Shown: piece by piece, positions 28,640-41,500 of the stretch
Numbering within the stretch: position 1 is the first letter of the stretch
Layout of the letters: each line of letters opens with the position of its first letter
DNA from: Pterobdella sp. o SKG-2022
Lineage: Eukaryota; Annelida; Clitellata; Hirudinida; Piscicolidae
Direction of reading: 5' to 3'
Assembly: GCA_964035795.1 (NCBI GenBank)
Contig: OZ038325.1
Span: 2,884,772 to 2,948,771 of the forward strand
Length of the DNA stretch: 64,000 nt
Translations under genes and position numbers: made by a program
Notes under the pieces: model-generated
What the model saw: the letters and a program-made list of their open reading frames with translations, nothing else
What the model was told of the DNA's origin: nothing
The model's database searches: none

Positions 28640-29717
28640 ATGATAACCTTCATGAAGAGGGCTCGTTCTACAATTCCAACAATATCCAAAAAATTTAATT
28701 TAACGTTTACAGCAGTTAGTCAACCGATATCTACAGGTTTTAGATTGTTTGTTTGAGGGCGATTATATATGTATTCCAAACTGCAATAGTTTCCAAGAAT
28801 ATATTTATTTCCACAAACATCAATAATTATGCAAAATTCAATTTTTTTTCTATTTCCAAATGATCAAGCTAATGTTTTTATATACAAAATTTATGTTGCT
28901 TAATTTGTTGCAATACAGGTTCGTTTTTAAAAATTGGCATAGTCATAAAAATTTTTAATTAGTTTCATGATATTTAAAACAGTTCGAATAATTTTTTGAA
29001 CTTTAGTTTATTAATTACAGTTTAACAGCCATTTTATTATTTTTAAATTATGTTTTTTCATTCACCACTTCAGATCCAACATCAATAGACCCTCTTCATT
29101 TCAATGACTTTTTCAACATCCGAAATTCCTTCACACTCCAGCAATTAATTGATGCTCGAGTTCATCTCGGTCATAAATCCATTGTTCGAGATCCTCATAT
29201 GCGACCCTACCTTTTCGGGTGTCGACTGGGCAGTGATATCATTGACCTCAACAAAACCGCTTCATTGTTGAGTGATGCTTTAAATTTTACAGCACATATT
29301 TCATATAGAGGTGGAGTTATTCTCTTCATCACTCGCACACCACAAAACATTCTTCTCATTGAACAAACAGCCAAGCAATGTGGAGTTTACTCCCACTGTC
29401 GTAAGTGGCGTCTGGGCACTCTGACCAACTCTACAACAGTCTTTGGAGCCACAACTCGTCTGCCCGACCTCATCATTTTCTTCAACACTATAGACTTCGG
29501 CTTTAAGCAACACGTAGGTGTAGTTGAAGCTGCCAAGTTAAGCATCCCAACCATTGGAGTGGTTGATTCAAATGCTGACCCTCGTCTCATCACCTACCCT
29601 ATTCCTGGTAATGATGACTCACTCATCTCTGCTAAGTTGTATAGCAAATTGTTCTCGGAGGCGATAATGAAAGGCAAGGAAAAGAGGAAAGAAGTGGATG
29701 GTATAGAAGATTTATAA
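28640..29717 (+). CDS. MRPS2: Mitochondrial small-subunit ribosomal protein uS2m (MRPS2)
   Basis: Two exons, 28640-28736 and 29074-29717, join in phase 1 to 246 residues (human 296). The first exon supplies a basic mitochondrial presequence (MITFMKRARSTIPTISKKFN). The S2 fold follows: FTLQQLIDARVHLGHK, MRPYLFGCRLGSDIIDLNKT, GGVILFITRTPQ, SHCRKWRLGTLTN, LPDLIIFFNT, EAAKLSIPTIGVVDSNADPR and ITYPIPGNDDS. These are the bacterial S2 landmarks (HWTRRW-like region, PD, IPTIGIVDTNCDP). A component of the mitoribosome small subunit. The charged tail after LFSEAIMKG is short compared with vertebrates. Confidence 0.95.
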
Positions 29718-30039
29718 ATATCATTATTATAGTATTCGATAACTATTTGATAAAAATTATTTTTAAATTATTTTATTACTTTTTAGGATCACCTTGCTAT
29801 TATCACTCAGTTAATTTTCTTATTGATGCAGCTTATAAATATAAAAATTAAAATTTGTTTTAGCAATTTTCAAAGATTCGCCAAGCTAAAATTAAAACTC
29901 CATTAAGATCCTCAAGGCAATAATTTCATTGTAATAAAATCCTACTTAAATAATACTTTTTGTAATAGTTAAACACTATTAATAACCAAATTGGATTATG
30001 CTGTTTTACATTGGGTTTAAAGTAGTCAGCCTAGATTGT

Positions 30040-30500
30040 TGATACTACTTTACCGTATTTTTGGTATTGAATTTTTTAAAATGTTTAGAGGCTGCTAGCT
30101 TAAACCTCATTGCCAAATTAGAGTACAAGATCCCCCATTTTCAGAGTTGGACATTTTGCCTTTCCGTTTTCAACTAGGATCATCCAACAAAATCAAATTA
30201 ATGGGAAGAAAGAAGGGGTAAATGAAAGAAATGACTGGGTGTGTGTAGATTGAAGGATGAAACGTGAGGGGTTGGAAAAAATAAAAATTTACTATATTAG
30301 GACTGATTCCATATATAAATATATATCCCAAAGTGGTCTTGAAGACTTAAACAGTTTAATGCCACTATAATAATATTCGTTATTTGTTTGATCATCCACA
30401 AAGCCAAATGACAACAATACCGGAATGTCAGTTAGTCGATACTTGCTACTGGAGTCTTCTGATATCCAAAAAAGCAGCCTTGAATTACAAGAACTTTAAT
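30040..30500 (+). mobile_element. Two partial copies of a SINE-like repeat
   Basis: Segments at about 30115-30200 and 30395-30490 resemble consecutive parts of the repeat at 46336-46620. Shared blocks include AAGCCAAATGACAACRATAC and GTCGATAC at 30401-30447, and GATCATCC near 30177-30184. Identity is well short of perfect, so the copies are old. Confidence 0.65.
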
Positions 30501-30799
30501 TTATTTAGCTGCGAAGTTTTAAATAAATTTAGAAATGGATAGTTAAATACCAAGGTTCAAATCCGGTTTCATCTCCACTATATTGAGGGTGGCCAGATTT
30601 ACTTCATTTACAAAACATTTACTGCAATTTTATATATACCTACTCTCCATTTCTTCCTATACAACGCATCTTTTTCTTTCAAGCCAACTTTACTACTTTT
30701 AGTATACTTCTAATCATTTCTTTTTATTCAAAACATCCTTTTCTGATAATCTAACTTATCACTCTTCCACTTCATCTCAGGACTAACCTTCTTTATACA

Positions 30800-31540
30800 A
30801 TCGTCAATTTTGAATAAATTCTTGTCATCCTTTCTCATTACATAACCAAACCATCCCCTAAGGCCAAGGTCTGTAGCGTTCTTCTAAACCTGATCCATCA
30901 ATTAAATAGTCAAATATTTCAAAGCTAGCTGATTGCTTCATCTCCGCAAATCACTCTCACTATAACTCATGCTGTTCTTTTTGAAACATCAAACTCATTT
31001 TGTCTAATACACAAAACCTTGCTCCCATTAGGCATTGCTGATCTAACAAACTTGTTTTTTATTTAAGCGGACAACACCATTGCATAAAGAGTTTACAGTT
31101 TGTGTGATAAAGTCCGTGTTACTTCTAAGTTTCAGGCATGAAACCCTTGGTTACTTTTGCACACTTTTTTGGAATCTTTGACACCTAGCATGGATCCAGG
31201 ATTGACACTTGGAACACATTACTGTGTTAGCCATCATTCTCTTACAGCAAACTCCACATGGGTCTACTTTACTTTTTTGAATTTCCTGTACTTCATTACT
31301 TATCAAGACTTTAGTTTTCGAAATATTTATTCTAAAACCCTTCTCCTCGAAAATATTTTTCTATCTGAAAAATGTTTCTCTCAGACCTGACATGGTGTCA
31401 CTTGAAAGAACCGAATCATCTGCAAGAAAAATTTCATTATTTATCACCTCAATTACTATTGAAAATAGTAATGGCGACATAACAGACCCCTGATGCACAC
31501 CGACTGTCACTAAAAACTCTTCAAATAGATCATAGACTCT
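30800..31540 (-). mobile_element. LINE reverse-transcriptase remnant
   Basis: On the minus strand from 31504 downward the frames read GVHQGSVMSPLLFSIVIEV, then LADDSVL (relict of the catalytic YADD motif), then SGLRE and a KTKVL-like KLKS. Further on comes a Cys-rich stretch (MANTVMCSKCQSWIHARCQ, about 31255-31190), typical of the zinc-binding segment after the thumb in these LINEs. Stops and shifts throughout: a dead copy. Confidence 0.8.
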
Positions 31541-32565
31541 AGCACGGGAGTTCCATCATAAATGCTCATTACCGCCCAAACTAAAACCTCTGGAACCCCT
31601 TTCTCCCTTACTGCCCATTCTATAACGTTGCTAATTATTCACAATGCACCAACAACTTTTGTTGCTTTCGCACATAATGGTTTTTACATCTGTTACAATC
31701 TTTTTATACCTTCTGAAAAAACGCCAAAAAATAACGTTTTATTATATTTAATAGAATAGTTTTTAAATTTTATTTAAAAACGATAAATTGACTGATAAAA
31801 TTAATGTAGAATCAAGTACTTCACTTATATACACTTCCAACTAACACGAGATTTAGCACTATGTTATGTCTATTGTACATTAATTTCATTATTTCTACTA
31901 TATCTTTCGATATCATTCTTATAGTTTGGATTATTATTATTCGTAGTAAGTTCTACTTTGAATTGAACAATGGAATTATTGATATTAATATTATTCCTGA
32001 TTAAATATCTTGATCACACACACACAAACATGTATTTTTAATATGTAACATATTTCTATATAGGTATAGTTCTCTATAACTATTTTAATATATTCACCAT
32101 GAATTTTAAAATATTAATATTAATTAGATGCTAATTAAAGAATATTAAAATTAAATAGGTAATATTGAAAATGAAAAAATTAATTAGATGCCAAATAGAA
32201 AATCGAGATTTTAATTAGCATAATTATTGAAATATAAATGAAATAATTAAACTTAAAATCATTGCTGATACTGTCCATTAAAAAACACAATAAAAATCAT
32301 CATAATTAAATTAATAAATTCATCAAAAGAATAATAAAATAAATTTTTCGTTATTATTGTGGAAGACTAAAATAGCTAAAAATCATCCTGAGAAAAATAT
32401 TCATTAGTATAAATGAAAAATCACAAAAGAAAATCAATTTTTTCAATAAAAATCAGTAATGAAAAAATAATCAAAAGGAATAATAACAATAAAAATACAA
32501 TCTCCATTAATTATGAGATGATCCAAGTGGCGATGGTATTGATGACCTTGTAGTAGTGATGATGG

Positions 32566-35500
32566 TCAACATGTGGTGATGATAATGAGTAGGTAGCCTC
32601 CTTCTGAAAGGCTGTGCAAAATGTCACGTGGCAGATGCTCGAGTTTTGATAGGGCAAAGTCACATGGCGGGAAAATGTGAACGACATACGCAGCCTGTGA
32701 TTGTAGAGTTGAGATTTTTTAAAAATATTATAAAGACGTTAAATGAAAGAATCGTTCAATGTTAAATGAATTATCGTATATTATAAAATTATTTCACAAA
32801 AAATTAAAATCCCATCACCGATATAACTCAAAATAACTGTACTATATAATTCAAAAAATGAATATTAAGGTAGAAAAAAATCTATTGATCACCAACAGCA
32901 CCCAACACAGCCCCCATCTCTCACACACCTGGTTAGAAGCTGGTGTGTTGACGATGCCCGCGGCTTGTTTTTGTTGCAGATACCTGATGAAGAAGGTCTG
33001 CAAGTTGTGGCTTTGTGCCATCAGCTCAATGGCGTCCCTACCACACGGAACTGCCAGCAACGTAGTAAAGTCGGTCTCTCCCTGTGGGAGTTTCAAGTTT
33101 ATTTGATTGAGAGTTTAATAAAAAGTATATGTAATATTTATGGAAAAAAAATTGAAAACTATAAGAAAATTCAGAAATTTCCCTGATCACCATCAACCTA
33201 CAAACACTACATCCCATGAATTCGAACATCCAACAAACCCACAAACCACTTACCATCCTCTTAGAGACTTGTTCAAGCTGGGTTGGTTCGAGCCTCATCC
33301 TTTGGGCAATCCTCAGTGCAGCCATATTGGAGGGCAGTGATGAGCGAACCAGAGACTCTGAGCCTGCCACGTAATGCATCTGTACATGGGCGCTGTCATT
33401 CTTCAGAGCTAACAACCCCTGCCACACCACTGGCAAACGCTGTATTGTGGGCGGGTTAATGTTATGTACTTGTTTGAATAATGTACCTGTCTCTACCTAT
33501 ATCTATCTATCTATTTATATGTATATATAGCTATTTATTTATCCACGCCTACACCTCTCAAACCTTGAGCAAGATAGCGAGTCCCCTATCAAATGGTTCT
33601 TCTTGAGGGGCGGTTGGTGTGGCAGTGGTGGTGGTGGATGGGAAGAGGGCGGGTTTGTCTTGCGTTTGTATCAAGGGCGTTAACATCCGGTTTCCAGAAA
33701 TGAACAACCCGATTTGTTGTTGAGGTGGAGAGCAAAGTTGTTGTTGTTGGTTGGAGGTCGTGTATTGTAGCACTGGTTGGAAGAAACACTGTTGCTGTTG
33801 CGTTTGTTGTTTTTGTTGTTGTTGCTGAAGTTGTTGTAGTTGTAAAATTTGTTGTTGTTGCAGTTGTTGTTGCTGTAATTGTTGTAGTTGTTGAACGTTA
33901 TTGTTGTTGTTGGGACTGCTGATTTTCTGTTGGGAGATCATAACAGTGGGACTGAGGATCCCAACGGGCGAAGAGGCGAGGTTGGGTATGAGATTGCTCA
34001 AGTGTTGAGTAGTGATGTTGTTGTTGAGTTGTTGAGATAGTTGAGTTAGTTGTTGCTGTTGTAGTTGTTTTTGTTGTTGCTGTTGTAATTGTTGTTGTTG
34101 CAACTGTTTTTCTTGCTGCTTGAGCTGAAGTTGTTTTTCTTGCTGTTGTTGTTGCAAGTGTAATTGTTGTTGTTTGAGTTGCAGTTGTGCCTGATGTTGT
34201 TGTTGCTGCAAAGCCGTACTACTCGCAACAGAACTGAGCAACAATAATGGCGACTGCTGCTTAGAATTTGGGGTTTTTGGCTCCGCTCTTGGCTGATTGG
34301 TCGATATCCTTGGCTCTTTAATAGCAAAAGGCATGCGATGTTGACCAATCAAAAGAGGAGTAGCAGATGGTGTAGTTGTGGGTGTGTTTTGGGGGGTTGT
34401 TGTAGTTGTAGGAGTGGCTGTAGTGGTTGATAGGTTTTGTAAGGGGAGGAAGGGTCTGATGAAAAACTGTTGAGAAGTTGTTGTTGGTTGGTTGAAGATT
34501 GGCGCGTTGTATGTTGTTGGTCTGTTTTGTATTTCATTCTGTGTTGATAAGTTTATTATCTGTATATTATTTTTGGTGTTGTTGTTGGCTTTGTTGTTGA
34601 GAGGTTGTCGTATTAGTTGTTTAGCTTGTAGCAGTAGATTTTGCTGTTGTTGGGGAAGATTTCTTTGTTGTTGTTGGAGTAAAAGTTGTTGTTGTTGTTG
34701 TTGCAATTGATGTTGATGTAGTTGTTGTTGATGCTGTTGTAAATGTTGTTGTTGCAGCTGTTGTTGCTGGAGTTGTTGTTGTTGTAATTGTTGCTGCTGA
34801 TAAGCTGAAACCTGAGATAACTTATCCTTAATCTTATTTGATTTTTGCTCATCCTTTTTATCCTGCTTGGCTTTCTTGCTTGAAGGTTCCGAATCTTCAT
34901 TTGATTTGGCATCGTTGTTGCCTAGCACTTCTGGAGCCAAAACCAACACCGGCTTTTGTAGTTGTGGTTGCTGATGCAGTTGTTGTTGTTGGAGTGTTCC
35001 TTGTTGTTGTTGTATGTTTTGTTGTTGTACGCTTTGTTGGAAAGTTTGTTGTAGTTTTTGATGTTGGAGAAGTTGTTGTTGTTGTAGTTGTTGTTGCAGG
35101 TGCTGCTGCTGAAGTTGATGCGTGTATGCCAATTGTTTGGCAGCTGCTTTTCCAGCTGAGTACATGTGCAGCTGTTGTAGGGTCACTTTGGTACCAGACA
35201 CCTGTTTGAAAGGATATAGAGGTTGAAATTACTATAAAAAAGAGCACTAATTTAAATTTTTTAGCACTCAATTAAAACCCACGATAAGATGTTGTTAATT
35301 AAGAAAGTCAAACTTGAACGCACCTGTATGAACCTGGAGTTAAGGTTGTCATGGAGATCGGAAGAGGTGGTAAGGGAGGTGGGTGGATGAACGTTGGGAA
35401 TGGTAGACGGATGGATGTTAGGTGTGGTGATGAGGGGGATAGTGGTTGGTGTGAATGGAGGCGATATTACATTATTAGGTAAGGTTTTAGATGCAGTATT

Positions 35501-38500
35501 TAAAGGTGCATTATTAATAGTAGTGAAAATGTGTTGTGGTATCGTTGTGTTAGTTGCTGCAATTGGCGTAGGAATATTTTGTGTCGTCGTTATCACGGCG
35601 TGTTGCATGTCTTTGCTCTTGGTTCGTGGCCTTCTCGTGACCTCATCTGACCTTTCAAAGTGACCTTTTGCAACGTCATCGATCACCTTCGCCATATTGG
35701 ATTGCCATGCAGCGTGGGTGGTGATGTTTGGAGGTTGGTGATTTGTAATGGCGGAGGGTTGAAAGGATGGTTTGTGACTTGTGGTGGTGGGGGTGGGTGG
35801 TTGGTGGGGTGATGACGAGAAGGAAGGTGAAACTGGTGTTGATGGAGTGGCGTCTTTTAACGAGACTGATTGCGATGATGATACTGATCGCGAAAGAGAT
35901 GAAAATGACGATGATGTAATAAGTGGAGAAGGTACATGATTAAATGACGATGATGTAATGAGTGGAGAAGGTAAATGATTGAATGATGATGATAGCTGAG
36001 AAAATACTGGGTGGCTAACTGATGAATAAGATGAAGATAACGAAGAAGACGATGGAACAAACAGTGATGAAGAGGATGATGTCAGAAAAGACGATGACAT
36101 GATAAGAAGTGATGACGATGATGCGAGAAGATTATTGGATGAAAGTGAAGCGAGATCGGAAAACTGAAGCTGCTGACTTTGGAAATGAGATGGAAACACC
36201 ATGGCATTTGAAGTGGTTGCAGTGGTAGATGGTAGGGATGATGATAATAATGACGAAGATGATAATAAAGATGACGTTGATGAAAACAGTGATGAAGTCG
36301 ATGAGGGTGTTGATGGTGGAATTTGAAAGAAGTGATGCGATGAGAAGTTATGGTGGAACGTTGTAGTACATGGAGACGATCTTTCTGTATCCGTTTCCTC
36401 TTTCTTCATGTGACCTTTTAAATTTTCATGCACTCTGACCTTATCATCGTTAACGTCATCTACCTTGCCATCAACCTTCGACCTACTATCGAGAGATTTT
36501 TCACCATCTCTACCCTTATCTTCCATTGGATCATAATTTTTAGTATCTTTGGTTTCATCTTGTTTTGTGATTTCCGGTTTGAAAGAAGAAATAAAATGAC
36601 CGGATGTAGGAGCGACTTCCGTGTTATCGATCGTCCCTCCGTTATGTGTGGTTGTATGTGTTTTATTATCTACGCTCTTAACTTCACTTTTATCGTCTTT
36701 TTTGGAGAATATTGATTCCTTGTTTTTATCTAGGTTGGTGGTGATTGTTTGTTTGCTTTCTATCAATTGACTTTTTGCAGTGGCTTCATCTTTCTCTTTT
36801 TTAATTAGTTTATCCTTACTTATTTTATTCTTCGCCACCGTTGGAGCATCAGAAGACTCGTTGGACCCATCATCAATCTTCCTTTCGATTTCCACCGCAT
36901 CTTCGTCCTTTTTAATTTTCTCTTCAACAACTTTGTCCTCCTCCTTCTTGACGCCGAAGTAATCTTCACCATCGTGTTGAGTCCCCATATATCCCTCATC
37001 GGCATTGTCCAGAAGATTCTCTATTGTCTGCTGCAATTCATCATCGTCGTTGTCGACGTCCTCAAACACTGGAGACTTCATTCCACTTTTCATCAAGTCA
37101 TTCACTGCTATATTGTCTCGATTGATGACGTCAGTTTTCGGTCTGGTGAGGTCTTCTTTGCGAGGTGGACTCTTGTCGTTGTTGACGTCGACATTTTCGA
37201 ATCCAGGTAAGCATGACTCCATCTCGAAATCCATCATCTCGTCCATGTTCACCTTCTTATCATCTTCATCCTTGTCTTCCTCCTCCAACAATCCCTTCAC
37301 TTCCTCCTTCTTTTTCTCCTTCATCTTCTTTTTTGGTCTCACCTCATCTGATTCCCTCCCCTTAGACTTTTTCAGCTTCACCTCAACCTCCATTTTGCCA
37401 TGTAACCTATCCTCCATGTTTTTATGAACTTTATCTCTCAGTGGACTTTTTTCCACCTTCTTCACTTCTTCTTTCCTTCTTTCCTCTTCTTTTCTTTTTT
37501 CCTCTGAAGACTCTTCAGAACTCGAAAACAATTTATTATTCTTAACCTTTTTCACTTCATTCTCCACAAACTCCTTCTTCCTCTTCTTTATTTTAACCTC
37601 TTCCTTTGACTTATGACCCTCGTGCCTCACCTCTTCATCTGATGACGTGTAAATGTTACGCGGCCTATGAACCTTTTTGTTGACTTGCTCGTTTTTCTTC
37701 TTCTTTGTCTCAGCCTCGGACACAGAAGAAGAAGAAGAAGAAGAAGAAGGAGAAGAAGAAGAAGAAGAAGAAGAAGAAGAAAAAGAAGAAGGAGATCGCG
37801 CCATCGCTTGTTTCTTCTTAATCCCTGACCCTTTGCCGCTTTTAATTTTTTTTTGCTTATTTATAGCTTTATTATCTGCGTCATCATCGCCATCTTCTTC
37901 CGCAGACGACATCTCTGAAGGTGAAGACAGTGAGGAGGAGGAAGAAGAATGTGCCTTTTGATCATTATCATCACCATCACTGTCGTCAAAACTCCATATC
38001 TTAGACTTTTTCTTCTTTTTACCTTCATTCTGTTTCGTGGTGTTCATTGAATACATTTCACAAGAATAAGCTTTAAAAAGTTATAAGAAAATTCAAAACA
38101 AAAATCCTTTAAAATCAATTCTAATGAATTCAAATGAGAATATAAAAATAGAAAAAGGGCAAAAACTTTTTGAAATTAATTTGGACCAAAATTGTAACTG
38201 AAACAAAAAACCATTGAAAGAAACAAGAACATCGGAACCCCGACACCCACCTTGGAAGGCTTCTTATTGTTGGTTTTGTTGGGCAGGGCAGGATTGGACC
38301 TCCTCTTGACCATATCATACATGGACACATAACCAACATCATTGACTCCTCCCAACTCTTGCAGCAGTGCCTTGACTTCCCTCTTGTTGTCCTTGTTTTT
38401 CTGTTGTCCTCCCTTGCAGTTTGGCGGAGAGGTGATCTTTTGTTGTTGTTTTGGCTGTTTTTTATGTTCGTGTTGTTGTAGAGGTTTTTGTTTTTTGAGG

Positions 38501-41500
38501 GTTGTCGTGGCATTAGCGGCAAGAGGTTTTGGCTTGTTTGTCACGTGGTTTGGAATGTTTTTCTTTTCTTTTTGCAACTTTTTCTTTTCGTGTTCTTCTA
38601 TACTCATTTTTCTTACTTTCGTCGCTACTTCCGTCTTATTGTGTGTTTTTGATATTTTGACGGTAGATTGAGTTGATGAGAGGCTGCTAGATGTTTTTAT
38701 ATTCTTTGGTTTATCTTCTTCCCGAAAACTGCCATCTTTTTTAGGTTTATAATCGTTGCTTTTGAAGTTCTCACTATTGAAAGACTTATTTTTTTTATTT
38801 TCGTCATTAAGTTCACTTTTAACCAACTCTGAACTGAAATCTCGCTTTTTCATATCATCGCTCTTATGTTTTTCTGCGGTGTCTATGCTGATGACGTCAG
38901 ATTCTTTTTTGACTTCATTAGGAGAAGAGAGAGATGACAGGAATGATTTGGTTTTGTTTGCGTTTTGAGTGGCGTTCTGTGATTGGTTGGGAGTTTTTTT
39001 GGAAACAGAATGGCTTAAATTTTTTTTGCTATCTTGTTTGGCTTTGTGATTGTGGTTAGGTGTTTTGTGAGTAGATGTTGTGATGGTGTTGGCGGGGATG
39101 GTTTTGTTGCTGCTCTTGTTTCTCGCCTCATTAACCTTAGTTTCATGCTCGTTTTCAATTCGAGGAAACTTGACTGAATGTTTCTCTAAATCAGTGTCAG
39201 CCTTCCTCTTGGTTGCATTGGTGGAAGGATTGGTGACGGCAGTGGCAACCAAATGTTCTGACGTAGCAGGAGGTGTTGGTAGCAAAGACGCTTTCTCTTC
39301 TTTATGTTTCTTAAGTATGGACACGGGTGGTGATGTGAGGTCTTTGGGTGTCTTGGGGGAAAGGAGAGGCGTGGCGGGCCATCCTCGATGCATGGAGGGC
39401 GTCTGTACACTCACCACAGGATTGGTCACTGCTGTCACGTGGTTTGTCTCCTCTCCCCATTTAAATGAAGAGTTGAATGACGTCGGTGACGTTAACAACG
39501 AAGAATGATCCCTTGCAGCTCTTCTAGGATCACCAGCAGCACAGGGAGTAGTGGGTGTTTTAGGAGTGAAGGGGGATTGGATGGATCTGTTGATGGAAGT
39601 GTCAAACAGAGTGGGAGGTTTGTCTGAACTGAGGGTGGTGATGAGAGAGGTGGATCGGGTGTAAAGGGGACTTCGAAGGAAAGGTGGAGAGGTGGTGGTG
39701 GTAGTGATTGCATTTGTGGTGATGTCGTTATGGCATGGAATGCGATTGAGCATCTCAAGTCGTTTAGTATCCTGATCGAAAATACTACTTCGAGAAAGGA
39801 AGATCTTGGCCAAGTCTGATGGCTCAGGTCTGAAAGGGGTTTCTAGAGTGGTGAGACTGGAAGTGGTGGATGAAGGATCTCTCCTATGCCTCTTGTATTT
39901 CTCTCTGTAATCTCTAGAGAGGATGGGGGTGGAAGTGGTGGTGTGGTCACTGTTGAGGGTGGTGAATGGAGGTAGTTTGGAAACGCCCTGTTGAATCTTG
40001 CTGAGTTTCTCATCGAGCAGTCGAATTCTCTCTTCAAGGGAATTCGAAATGTCTTCGTTGCTCTCCTCATTCAATGATGAATCTGTAGAGTCATGCTTTG
40101 TTGTCACTGTTGGCGTTGTTGTTGTTGTTTCACTTGTTGTGGTCGTGGTTGTTGTTGTTGCAAATGGGATTGATGTTGTAGTTGTTGCAGTGATGGATTC
40201 GGTAGACGTTGTTGTTTGTTGTTCAATTGATGAAGTTGCAACTTTTTCTGTTTCACATGCATTATGAGGCATATCCCTATTTTTAACCACATCATTTGTT
40301 GCATCCTTGGCAGTTTTTTCATCTGTTTTTTGTTGTTCATCATGATTGGATACTTCTGAAATGCTACGATGAATGTTTGGCGTGACGATGGGTGGCGAAC
40401 ACAAGGGTGAAAAAGAAGCTGTGTCAGATCTTTTTGCAGAAGTAGGAGGTGTTTTAGGAGCGGGATATTGTTGCGGAGTGTGAAGGGGTTTTTTGCGAAG
40501 AGCTGGCAAATCAAAAGCGAACCTAGGCAGAGGCAAGCACATCACCTCCCTCTCCTTCTTTTGCACACTCCTAGGCTCCACCTGCTTATGCACTGCCTCT
40601 AGTGCCTCTTCCGCGATCTTGCTCACTTCTTTGGCGTTTTTTCCAGCTTCTAACGTCACCTTAACTTCTTCCTTCTGTTTTTCTTTCTGTGCGTCATTCT
40701 TTATTGATTCTTGAGATCCAGCTTTTGATTTTTTATCATCCCCTTCGGGTATAAAATCATTGCTACTGACGTCAGAGGCAGGAGAGTATCTGAAGTCGAC
40801 AGGGGGAAGTGTCGAGACAACCTCCTTTGAAGATGTCCTCTTAACTTTAACCTTCTCACTCTTGCTCACCTTCTTTTGCTTGTTTTTCATCTCATTTGCC
40901 TCCTTCACCTTCTCCTCCTTGTACAGATCGAAGGTCTTGCCAGCATCATCATCCTCCATTGACTTGAGCAGTTGCAACAATTTTTGTTTCTTTTTCTCGA
41001 GGTTTGTAACCTCATCACTCCCTCGATCAGTCTTTGAGTCTGCACTCTCAGGTGAAGATGAAGACGACGTTGATGAGAGAAACGAAGGTGATGATGATGA
41101 TGAAGAAATGACAGACGGGCTACCAGGTGAGTGTTTAGTTTTCTTATTCTTCTTTTTCTTCACCCCATCCTTCCTCTTGGCAGCATTTTTCATCTTCTTG
41201 TGTTCCTCATCGCCATGATGCCTCCTCGACCAACCCTCTCTGCTCCGATGTGTCTTATGTTTCACCCTTTTCTTCTCCCTTCGACTAGATGATGCCATCG
41301 ATATATCATCATCATAACTGTCGTCTTCGTTTTTGACAGGGGTGTCTCTCCGTCTCTTCTCACAAGACACACTCCTTTCTACCTTGCTGCCCTCCTTCTC
41401 AAATGGCTTAAAAGATCGGTTTAGGAAGCTCCTGTAGGAGAGTGTGGTCATTGGCATGTTCATGTTTTATCACTCAATTATGCATTTCAGTGAATGGTTA

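Larger units (their letters stand above)
29718..32565. other. Repeat-rich intergenic region between MRPS2 and SPEN
   Basis: About 2.8 kb between converging genes. It holds two partial SINE copies (30040-30500), an antisense LINE remnant (30800-31540) and, from 31740 on, plain AT-rich sequence. No host gene seen. Confidence 0.6.

Noticed and set aside
33725..35209. Valine-rich and cysteine-rich plus-strand frames opposite the SPEN Gln-rich exon
   Set aside because: Antisense shadows of CAA/CAG codons; the minus strand has a continuous frame with matching splice phases and the SPOC domain next to it.
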